Positions 33,057-38,899 of a DNA stretch of 38,899 bases are shown one piece after another. Each line of letters opens with the position of its first letter. Position 1 is the first letter of the stretch. A program made the position numbers and the translations under genes. Origin of the DNA: Calidithermus roseus (GTDB lineage Bacteria; Deinococcota; Deinococci; Deinococcales; Thermaceae); the NCBI RefSeq assembly GCF_003574095.1, contig NZ_QWLA01000028.1, positions 1 through 38,899 on the forward strand, read 5' to 3'. Below the pieces are notes generated by a model, which worked only from the letters and a program-made list of their open reading frames with translations, was not told the origin of the DNA and ran no database searches.

Positions 33057-33424
33057 CACAGCACCTCGGGGGCCAAGGAGACGATCTTCATGAAGCCGCG
33101 CTCGCGCAGTTCGCGGGCGACGGGGCCGAAGACACGCGTGCCGCGAGGCTCATTCTGGTTGTTGATGATCACGGCGGCGTTGGTGTCGAAACGGATGGTG
33201 CTGCCATCGGCGCGGCGGATCTCCTTGGCGGTGCGCACCACCACGGCCTTGACCACCTCGCCCTCCTTGACCATGCCGCGTGGGATAGCCTCCTTGACCG
33301 AAGCCACGATGATGTCGCCCACGCTGGCGTACTTGCGATTGGAACCCCCCATGATGCGAATGGCCGCGATCTTGCGGGCTCCGGTGTTGTCGGCTACGTC
33401 GAGTACGGTTTCGTTCTGGATCAT
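33056..33424 (-). CDS. rplN: 50S ribosomal protein L14
   Basis: L14 forms intersubunit bridges. The 122-residue protein begins [18 protein letters not shown] and contains [22 protein letters not shown] and 'RDGS.IRFD.NA.VIIN....[14 protein letters not shown]' as expected. It overlaps rpsQ by 4 bases (ATGA). Confidence 0.96.
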   Translation of the reverse strand: MIQNETVLDVADNTGARKIAAIRIMGGSNRKYASVGDIIVASVKEAIPRGMVKEGEVVKAVVVRTAKEIRRADGSTIRFDTNAAVIINNQNEPRGTRVFGPVARELRERGFMKIVSLAPEVL

Positions 33425-33714
33425 GCTTTACCACGCTCCTTGCGAAGCAGGTAACGCTCGATCAGGTCCATCCGGCCTTCCTCGACCTTTCTCACTACGG
33501 TGAAGCGCTTTCTGGCCGACATCGGGCGAGACTCCCTGATCTCGACCACGTCGCCCAGCTTGTACTCACCCTTCTCGTCGTGGGCGAGGTACTTTTTAGA
33601 GCGCTTGATCACCTTGCCATAAAGGGGGTGGGGGAACTGGCGCTCCACCAGGACAGCGACCGTCTTTTGCATCTTGTCGCTGACCACCACACCGGTCAGG
33701 CTTTTCTTCGGCAT
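33421..33714 (-). CDS. rpsQ: 30S ribosomal protein S17
   Basis: S17 is a primary 16S rRNA binder. The 97-residue OB-fold protein starts [19 protein letters not shown] and is close to Thermus S17 with a shorter tail. ATG at 33714 is preferred by homology; a TTG two codons upstream (33720) has better spacing to AAGGAG. This is the first gene after the internal promoter, with a 136-nt gap after rpmC. Confidence 0.95.
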   Translation of the reverse strand: MPKKSLTGVVVSDKMQKTVAVLVERQFPHPLYGKVIKRSKKYLAHDEKGEYKLGDVVEIRESRPMSARKRFTVVRKVEEGRMDLIERYLLRKERGKA

Positions 33715-33785
33715 CCTCAATCTTCTCCTTTATTTCAAAAGCCACAGGCCGCACACGCTACGGGGCTCAAGCAGTCCAAAGGGCG

Positions 33786-33814
33786 AGTATACAGCAACGC
33801 TGCCCGCTCGCCAA
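33786..33814 (-). promoter_or_regulatory. Internal promoter before rpsQ
   Basis: On the minus strand TTGGCG (33809-33814) and TATACT (33786-33791) are separated by 17 bp. Transcription would start near 33779, giving a leader of about 65 nt with AAGGAG before rpsQ. It would drive rpsQ-rplN-rplX-... independently of the S10 part. Confidence 0.7.
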
Positions 33815-33821
33815 GGGCTTG

Positions 33822-33848
33822 CTCTGCCCCCGCCTGGCGGGGGCAGAG
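33822..33848 (-). other. GC-rich 13-bp hairpin directly after rpmC
   Basis: A perfect 27-base inverted repeat (ctctgcccccgcc centred on 33835) begins 3 bases after the rpmC stop. On the minus strand no T tract follows, so it is probably a transcript-end or stabilising hairpin, partial terminator at best. On the plus strand it is followed by TTTTT. Confidence 0.75.
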
Positions 33849-33850
33849 GG

Positions 33851-34048
33851 CTATTTTTGTTTCTCCGTCAAGACGGTGAGGAGCCGGGCAATCTCGCGCT
33901 TGGTCTCGCGCACGCGGTGGTTCTTGTCGAGTTGGCCGATGGAGGCCTGGAAGCGCAGCTCCATGAGCTCTTTCTTCCGGGCCGTCACCTCCTTCTGCAA
34001 CTCGGCCACCGAGAGCTTGCGCATCTCACTGAGCTTCATCGTAGGCAT
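33851..34048 (-). CDS. rpmC: 50S ribosomal protein L29
   Basis: L29 lies next to the exit tunnel. The 65-residue helical hairpin protein has [18 protein letters not shown] and [31 protein letters not shown]. The start may be the ATG at 34048 or the one three codons later (34039), which corresponds to the Thermus start. It overlaps the end of rplP by up to 23 bases. It is the last gene before the hairpin and internal promoter. Confidence 0.94.
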   Translation of the reverse strand: MPTMKLSEMRKLSVAELQKEVTARKKELMELRFQASIGQLDKNHRVRETKREIARLLTVLTEKQK

Positions 34049-34451
34049 CGCGTCTCACCACCTTCGTCAGGACGGGGAGTTTGTGCCCGGCCAGGCGCAG
34101 GGCCTCGCGGGCCTGCTCCTCGGTCACACCCGCCACCTCGAACATCACCCGGCCAGGCTTGACCACGGCCACGTACCCCTCGACGTTACCCTTACCCTTA
34201 CCCATGCGGACTTCCAGCGGCTTCTTGGTAAAGGGTTTGTCGGGGAAGATACGGATGAAGATCTTCCCACCACGGCGGAAGTGGCGCACCATGGCCACGC
34301 GGGCAGCTTCGATCTGCTGGGCGCTGATCCAGCCAGGCTCGAGGGTCACCAGGCCCCACTCGCCAAAGGCCACGTAATCGCCCCCCTTGGCGGCACCGGT
34401 CATGCGCCCCCGGTGGGCCTTGCGGTACTTCATGCGCTTGGGCATCAACAT
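34026..34451 (-). CDS. rplP: 50S ribosomal protein L16
   Basis: L16 lies near the peptidyl-transferase centre. The 141-residue protein ([19 protein letters not shown]..., [20 protein letters not shown]) has the same length as T. thermophilus L16. It starts 3 bases after the rpsC stop and overlaps rpmC. Confidence 0.96.
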   Translation of the reverse strand: MLMPKRMKYRKAHRGRMTGAAKGGDYVAFGEWGLVTLEPGWISAQQIEAARVAMVRHFRRGGKIFIRIFPDKPFTKKPLEVRMGKGKGNVEGYVAVVKPGRVMFEVAGVTEEQAREALRLAGHKLPVLTKVVRRDAYDEAQ

Positions 34452-34454
34452 GGC

Positions 34455-35208
34455 TTATTCACCACCTTCCCGGCTGCCACCCCCGCTGCGGCGCACAGCC
34501 GAACGACGACGGGGGCGGCCCTCCTCGCGCTCGCGCTTGGGTGCGGCGGGGCGGGGAGCCTGAGCAGCAACCGCACCAACCTTCTTGCCGCCGATGACCT
34601 CGCCCATGAAGACGTAGGCCTTCACGCCCAGCGAGCCGTAGGTGGTCTCGGCCCGGGCGGTGCCGTAGTCGATGTTGGCCCGCAGGGTGTGCAGGGGCAC
34701 GCGGCCTTCGGCGGCCCACTCCACGCGGGCCTGCTCGGCCCCGCCGATGCGGCCCGAGACCACGATCTTAGCCCCCTGGGCCCCGCTCTCACGCACCCGC
34801 TGCACAGCCTGCTTGATGCTGCGGCGCACGGCGAAGCGCCGCTCGATCTGTTCGGCCACGCGCTGGGCCACCAGCGGCGCGGAGAGGTTGGGGTTGCCCA
34901 CCTCTTGAACGTTGAGGGCCAGGGTCTTGCCGGGGAAGCGCTTCTGCAGGCTCTCGCGCAGGCGCTTGATGGTCTCCCCGCCGCGACCGATCACCACGCC
35001 GGGCTTGGCGGCGTAAACGGTGACGGCGATGTTGTCGGCGGCGCGCTCGATGTCGATGCGGGCCAGGCCAGCGGGCCGGAGCTCTCTCTCGATCTGATCG
35101 CGGATCTGGCGATCCTCGACGATGGTCTTGGCATAGGCTTTCTTGCCGGCGTACCAGCGCGACTCGAACTCGCGGGTGATACCCAGGCGCAAGCCCACGG
35201 GGTTGATC

Positions 35209-35219
<11 letters not shown>
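34455..35219 (-). CDS. rpsC: 30S ribosomal protein S3
   Basis: S3 forms part of the mRNA entry helicase. The 254-residue protein starts [20 protein letters not shown], has a KH domain with [18 protein letters not shown] and the C-terminal domain '[31 protein letters not shown]' in outline. A basic, low-complexity tail of about 35 residues ([23 protein letters not shown]) is longer than in T. thermophilus. ATG at 35219 overlaps rplV by 11 bases. Confidence 0.96.
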
Positions 35220-35550
<331 letters not shown>

Positions 35551-35603
35551 TCCGTGCATTCTCCCTTCGGTCGCCCCTCCGCTAGAGCCGGAGGGTGGCG
35601 GAC

Positions 35604-35882
35604 TCACTTCTTGGTGGCCTTGGTGTCCTTTCCGTGCCCACGGTAGGTGCGGGTGGGGGCGAACTCGCCCAGCTTGTGCCCTACCATCTGCTCGGTGATG
35701 TACACCGGGACGTGCTGCTTGCCGTTGTACACCGCCAGGGTGTGGCCGATCATCTCGGGGACGATGGTGCTGCGGCGGCTCCAGGTCTTGAGCACCCGCT
35801 TCTCACCCTTGGCGTTCATCGCCTCCACCTTGTCGATGAGGTGGGCGTCGACGAAAACCCCTTTTTTCATGCTACGCGGCAT
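35604..35882 (-). CDS. rpsS: 30S ribosomal protein S19
   Basis: S19 pairs with S13 in the 30S head. The 92-residue protein ([19 protein letters not shown]..., [20 protein letters not shown]) is complete. It lies 38 bp after rplB and 53 bp before rplV. Confidence 0.96.
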   Translation of the reverse strand: MPRSMKKGVFVDAHLIDKVEAMNAKGEKRVLKTWSRRSTIVPEMIGHTLAVYNGKQHVPVYITEQMVGHKLGEFAPTRTYRGHGKDTKATKK

Positions 35883-35920
35883 AGTTTCTCCTACTCGTGC
35901 CGATGGCGGCACGGAAAGCT

Positions 35921-36751
35921 TTATTTCTTGCGCCGGGCAACGATGAGGGCGCTGGAGGGCTTCTTCTTCTTGCGGGTCTTGAGACCTTTGGCCTGCTGAC
36001 CCCAGGGCGACACCGGGGGACGGCCCCTGGGCGCACGGCCTTCACCACCGCCGTGGGGGTGATCCACGGGGTTCATCACCGTACCGCGCACGTGGCCCTT
36101 GCGGCCCTTGTGGCGGGTGCGGCCCGCCTTGCCCAGCACGATGTTCTTGTGGTCGGCGTTGGAGACGGTGCCGATGGTGGCATAGCTCTCAGCGTGCACC
36201 TTGCGCAGCTCACCGGAGGGGAGGCGCAGGATCACGTAGTCACCTTCGCGGCCCTGGACCTGCACGCTGGTGCCTGCGCTACGGGCCATCTTGGCCCCCT
36301 TGCCGGGCTCGAGTTCGACGGCGTGGATCACGGTACCAACCGGGATGAAGCGCAGCGGCAGGGCATTGCCAGGCTGAATCAGGGCTTCGGGGCCGCACAT
36401 CACTTCCGAACCCACCGCCAGGCCGTCGGGGGCCAGGATGTAGCGCTTCTCGCCATCCTTGTAGTGCAGCAAGGCGATGCGGGCGGTACGGTTGGGGTCG
36501 TACTCGATGGCGGCCACTTTGGCCGGAATGTTGGCCTTGTCGCGGCGGCGGAAGTCGATGATGCGGTACAGGCGCTTGTGCCCGCCGCCACGGAAGCGGC
36601 TGGTGATGCGGCCCTGGTTGTTGCGCCCGCCGGTCTTCTTGAGGGGGGCGGTGAGGCTTTTCTCCGGCTTGGTCTTGGTGATGTCGGAGAAATCCGCCAC
36701 CGTCATGAAGCGGCGCGACGGGGTGTAAGGACGAAATTTCTTGACTGCCAT
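35921..36751 (-). CDS. rplB: 50S ribosomal protein L2
   Basis: L2 is essential for subunit joining and peptidyl transfer. The 276-residue protein has the RNA-binding core and the conserved C-terminal [17 protein letters not shown] with the functionally important His. Length equals T. thermophilus L2. Its Shine-Dalgarno (GTGAGG) can be hidden by an upstream hairpin in the spacer 36752-36873. Confidence 0.97.
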   Translation of the reverse strand: MAVKKFRPYTPSRRFMTVADFSDITKTKPEKSLTAPLKKTGGRNNQGRITSRFRGGGHKRLYRIIDFRRRDKANIPAKVAAIEYDPNRTARIALLHYKDGEKRYILAPDGLAVGSEVMCGPEALIQPGNALPLRFIPVGTVIHAVELEPGKGAKMARSAGTSVQVQGREGDYVILRLPSGELRKVHAESYATIGTVSNADHKNIVLGKAGRTRHKGRKGHVRGTVMNPVDHPHGGGEGRAPRGRPPVSPWGQQAKGLKTRKKKKPSSALIVARRKK

Positions 36752-36873
36752 TCTTCTACCTCACTTGATACGAGCTAACCGAGTCGCTCTGATCCCAAGT
36801 GCTTCCTTGCCCCTTCATCGTGCGGCTCGTAGTGAGCTTGAGCCGCGACGCTCGGTCTCGAGGCATTGGGCCC
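36752..36873 (-). promoter_or_regulatory. Candidate two-state RNA leader of rplB
   Basis: On the minus strand, fold 1 (stem B) pairs 36825-36836 with 36760-36764 plus 36769-36775 (12 bp, one 4-nt bulge) and covers the GTGAG of the Shine-Dalgarno. Fold 2 consists of a 7-bp hairpin (36840-36846 with 36822-36828) nested in a 10-bp stem with a 2-nt bulge (36845-36856 with 36778-36787) and leaves the Shine-Dalgarno free. The two folds compete for the same bases. All pairings are read directly; the regulatory role is inferred. Confidence 0.5.
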
Positions 36874-37164
36874 TTAGATCAAGCCCTCCAGGGCTTCGAT
36901 CTTCTGTCCAGCCGCCACCGTGACGATGGCTTTCTTGCGATCGGCCTTCTTGCCCACGAAACGGCCTAAGCGAGCGGCCTTACCCTCGTAGTTCTGCACG
37001 TTGACCCGCACCACCTTGACCTTGAACGCAGCTTCCACGGCGTTCTTGATCTCGGTCTTGGTGGCGGTGGGAGCCACCAAGAAGGTGTAGGTGCCCTCGG
37101 CGAACTTGGCGTAAGCCTTTTCGGAGAGCACGGGCTTGAGGATCACGTCGAAGGCGGTCTTCAT
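36874..37164 (-). CDS. rplW: 50S ribosomal protein L23
   Basis: L23 is the docking site for trigger factor and SRP at the tunnel exit. The 96-residue protein starts [20 protein letters not shown] and is complete. It overlaps rplD by 4 bases (ATGA); a 122-nt spacer separates it from rplB. Confidence 0.96.
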   Translation of the reverse strand: MKTAFDVILKPVLSEKAYAKFAEGTYTFLVAPTATKTEIKNAVEAAFKVKVVRVNVQNYEGKAARLGRFVGKKADRKKAIVTVAAGQKIEALEGLI

Positions 37165-37793
37165 GCCTCACCTCCGCTGGCAGCTGGCGCGGACAGGCGG
37201 CTTTGCACCGCTTCCCAAGCGGTCATGTCCAGTATCAAAGTCTCCTGGCGCAGGATGTCGTAAACGTTGAGCCCGGCTGGGGCCAGCACCCGCACCTCGG
37301 GCAGGTTGCGGGCCGCGCGGGCTACTTTCTCATCAGCAGTCACCAGCAGCACGCTCGAGCCCTCCAGGCCGTTGGTCTTCAACCAAGCCACGAACTCCTT
37401 GGTCTTGCCGTTGACGCCCTCGAAAGCCTCGGCGATGAACAGCCTGCCCTCCTTGGCCCGGTCGGCCAGGGCCATGGAAAGGCCCAGGCGGCGCACCTTC
37501 TTGGGCAAGGTGTAGCTGTAGTCGCGGGGCTTGGGGCCAAACACCGTGCCACCGCCCACGAAGATGGGCGCCCCGGCGTCACCGTGGCGGGCGCGCCCGG
37601 TGTGCTTTTGGGAGTAGGGCTTCTTGCCGGTGAAGGCGACCTCGCCACGGGTCTTGGTGGAGGCGGTGCCCCGGCGGCGCGAGGCCAGTTGCCAGCGCAC
37701 TACCTCGTAGAGCACGTGAGGATTGATCTTCTCGGGCAGCGCTACCTGAAGTTCGCGCCTGCCCTTGGCGGAAAGAACCGTGAGGTTATACAT
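37161..37793 (-). CDS. rplD: 50S ribosomal protein L4
   Basis: L4 reaches into the exit tunnel and in E. coli represses the S10 operon. The 210-residue protein has the tunnel loop '[29 protein letters not shown]' in outline and the globular part with '[22 protein letters not shown]'. It follows rplC by 18 bp. Confidence 0.96.
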   Translation of the reverse strand: MYNLTVLSAKGRRELQVALPEKINPHVLYEVVRWQLASRRRGTASTKTRGEVAFTGKKPYSQKHTGRARHGDAGAPIFVGGGTVFGPKPRDYSYTLPKKVRRLGLSMALADRAKEGRLFIAEAFEGVNGKTKEFVAWLKTNGLEGSSVLLVTADEKVARAARNLPEVRVLAPAGLNVYDILRQETLILDMTAWEAVQSRLSAPAASGGEA

Positions 37794-37811
37794 CTGCTAT
37801 CGCTCCTTCCC

Positions 37812-38447
37812 TCAGGCCTTCCGCTTGGCCGCCGGGCGGCGGCTGGTCTCGCGCACCATCACCAGGTTGCCGTTGGCGCCGGGGATAGCCCCCTTGACCA
37901 GGATCAGGTTCTCCTCGGGGATCACGTCCACGACCTCGAGGTTCTGCACCGTGACGCGCTCGGCACCGTAGTGACCGGCCATCTTCTTACCCTTGTAGAC
38001 GCGGCCCGGGGTCTTGCGGTTGCCGATGGAGCCGGGGTGGCGGTGTACCTTGTGGGCACCGTGGGTCATGTTGCCGCCGGCGAAGTTCCAGCGCTTCATC
38101 ACACCAGTGAATCCACGCCCCTTGGAAGTACCGCTGACATCGACCTTTTCGCCCGGCTGGAAGATCGCCACGGTCACGGTGTCCCCCTCCGGGTTGAAGC
38201 CGCGCAGTTCGCGCAGATAGCGCACGGGCTCGACACCAGCCTTGGCGAAGTGGCCTTTCATGGGTTTGTTGACCCTCTGGGCTTTCTTGGGTTGGAAGCC
38301 AAGCTGTACCGCCTCGTAACCGTCCTTCTCGACGGTGCGTCGCTGCACCACGGGGCACGGCCCAGCCAGGATCACCGTCACCGGCACAGCCTTGTCGTTC
38401 TTCCAGACCTGGGTCATGCCGACCTTGGTTCCCAGGATGCCTTTCAC
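37812..38447 (-). CDS. rplC: 50S ribosomal protein L3
   Basis: L3 is one of the first proteins in 50S assembly and reaches the peptidyl-transferase centre. The 211-residue protein starts (GTG) [15 protein letters not shown] and has '[32 protein letters not shown]' in outline. The GTG start at 38447 overlaps the rpsJ stop by four bases (GTGA). Confidence 0.96.
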   Translation of the reverse strand: MKGILGTKVGMTQVWKNDKAVPVTVILAGPCPVVQRRTVEKDGYEAVQLGFQPKKAQRVNKPMKGHFAKAGVEPVRYLRELRGFNPEGDTVTVAIFQPGEKVDVSGTSKGRGFTGVMKRWNFAGGNMTHGAHKVHRHPGSIGNRKTPGRVYKGKKMAGHYGAERVTVQNLEVVDVIPEENLILVKGAIPGANGNLVMVRETSRRPAAKRKA

Positions 38448-38761
38448 CGTCCACCCCCCAGAATCTTCATTTCGATCTCCACCCCAGTGGGCAGGTCGAG
38501 GCTCTGGAGGCTCTCGATGGTCTTGCGGTTGGGGTCGGAGATGTCAACCAGGCGGTTGTGGGTGCGCAGCTCAAAGTGCTCGCGGCTGTCTTTATGCTTG
38601 AACGGGCCGCGCAGCACGGTGAAGCGGCGAACCCGCGTGGGCAGGGGCACCGGACCAGCCACCTGAGCCCCGGTGCGGCGGACCGTCTCCACGATCTTGG
38701 CCGCCGAGGCATCCAGGCTCTTGTGGTCGAAGCCCCGTAGCTTGATACGAATCTTTGGCAT
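38444..38761 (-). CDS. rpsJ: 30S ribosomal protein S10
   Basis: S10 is part of the 30S head and, as NusE, of antitermination complexes. The 105-residue protein starts [20 protein letters not shown] and has [35 protein letters not shown] in outline, the same length as in T. thermophilus. tuf lies 12 bp upstream, which places rpsJ in the tuf-linked superoperon rather than behind its own leader. Confidence 0.97.
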   Translation of the reverse strand: MPKIRIKLRGFDHKSLDASAAKIVETVRRTGAQVAGPVPLPTRVRRFTVLRGPFKHKDSREHFELRTHNRLVDISDPNRKTIESLQSLDLPTGVEIEMKILGGGR

Positions 38762-38773
38762 TCAGGGCCTCCT

Positions 38774-38899
<126 letters not shown>

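Noticed and set aside
33822-33858. Plus-strand intrinsic terminator (hairpin followed by TTTTT)
   Set aside because: No plus-strand gene lies upstream; the T run is the reverse of the rpmC end. Treated as a hairpin of the minus-strand message.
37203-38666. Long plus-strand frame (487 codons) opposite rplC/rplD, and similar long antisense frames across the ribosomal block
   Set aside because: They mirror strongly conserved ribosomal genes; high G+C with biased third positions produces long antisense frames. They have no start context or recognisable domains.

Overview
The window looks like chromosomal DNA of a Thermaceae bacterium (Deinococcota) close to Meiothermus or Calidithermus. The pointers are: a Crp/Fnr regulator that matches Thermus SdrP as I remember it, an adenylate kinase without the large LID domain, a TrmB with a long C-terminal extension, ribosomal proteins very like those of Thermus thermophilus, the gene order tuf-rpsJ-...-rplQ, high G+C, and many genes whose TAnnnT -10 box sits only 6-8 bases before the start codon (leaderless transcription). 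The assignment rests on remembered sequences, not on a search.

Layout. 1-8.5 kb is mixed metabolic DNA: the 3' end of a nitroreductase-like gene running into a low-complexity tract, a molybdate/tungstate-type ABC operon (modABC, minus), argB, a zinc-lobe MDR dehydrogenase, a GNAT acetyltransferase, a secreted beta-helix protein, and a tight divergent pair (unknown 107-aa protein / degenerate NYN-domain protein followed by a membrane-anchored lysozyme-like protein). 8.7-11.2 kb carries a DUF402 protein, a ferredoxin-NADP+ reductase and sdrP. 11.4-15.1 kb is a plus-strand run: murE, a NIF3 protein, tmk and a glutaminyl cyclase. 15.1-18.2 kb is a sugar ABC importer without its ATPase. 18.4-21.7 kb holds an SPFH protein, a SnoaL-like protein, a GNAT and a PatB/MalY-type lyase. 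21.8-38.9 kb is entirely minus strand: trmB, then, behind a strong terminator, the tuf-S10-spc-alpha ribosomal superoperon with secY, adk, map, infA and rpoA.

The ribosomal block is mostly gapless (1-25 nt spacers or 1-11 nt overlaps), but five spacers of about 105-220 nt stand out, before rplB, rpsQ, rpsH, rplF and rpsK. The rpsQ spacer has a GC-rich hairpin and a good promoter (TTGGCG-17-TATACT). The rplB spacer can form two mutually exclusive folds, one of which hides the rplB Shine-Dalgarno. The rpsK spacer has two crossing stems. These are the best candidates for undescribed regulation here.

Other features worth attention are a very high density of the palindrome CTCGAG (about one per 370 bp, counted by eye), dispersed low-complexity intergenic words, a 41-residue insertion in L17, zinc-free S4 and S14 next to zinc-type L36 and L24, and a TTG start for infA. 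I see no rRNA, tRNA, CRISPR array, transposase or prophage gene.
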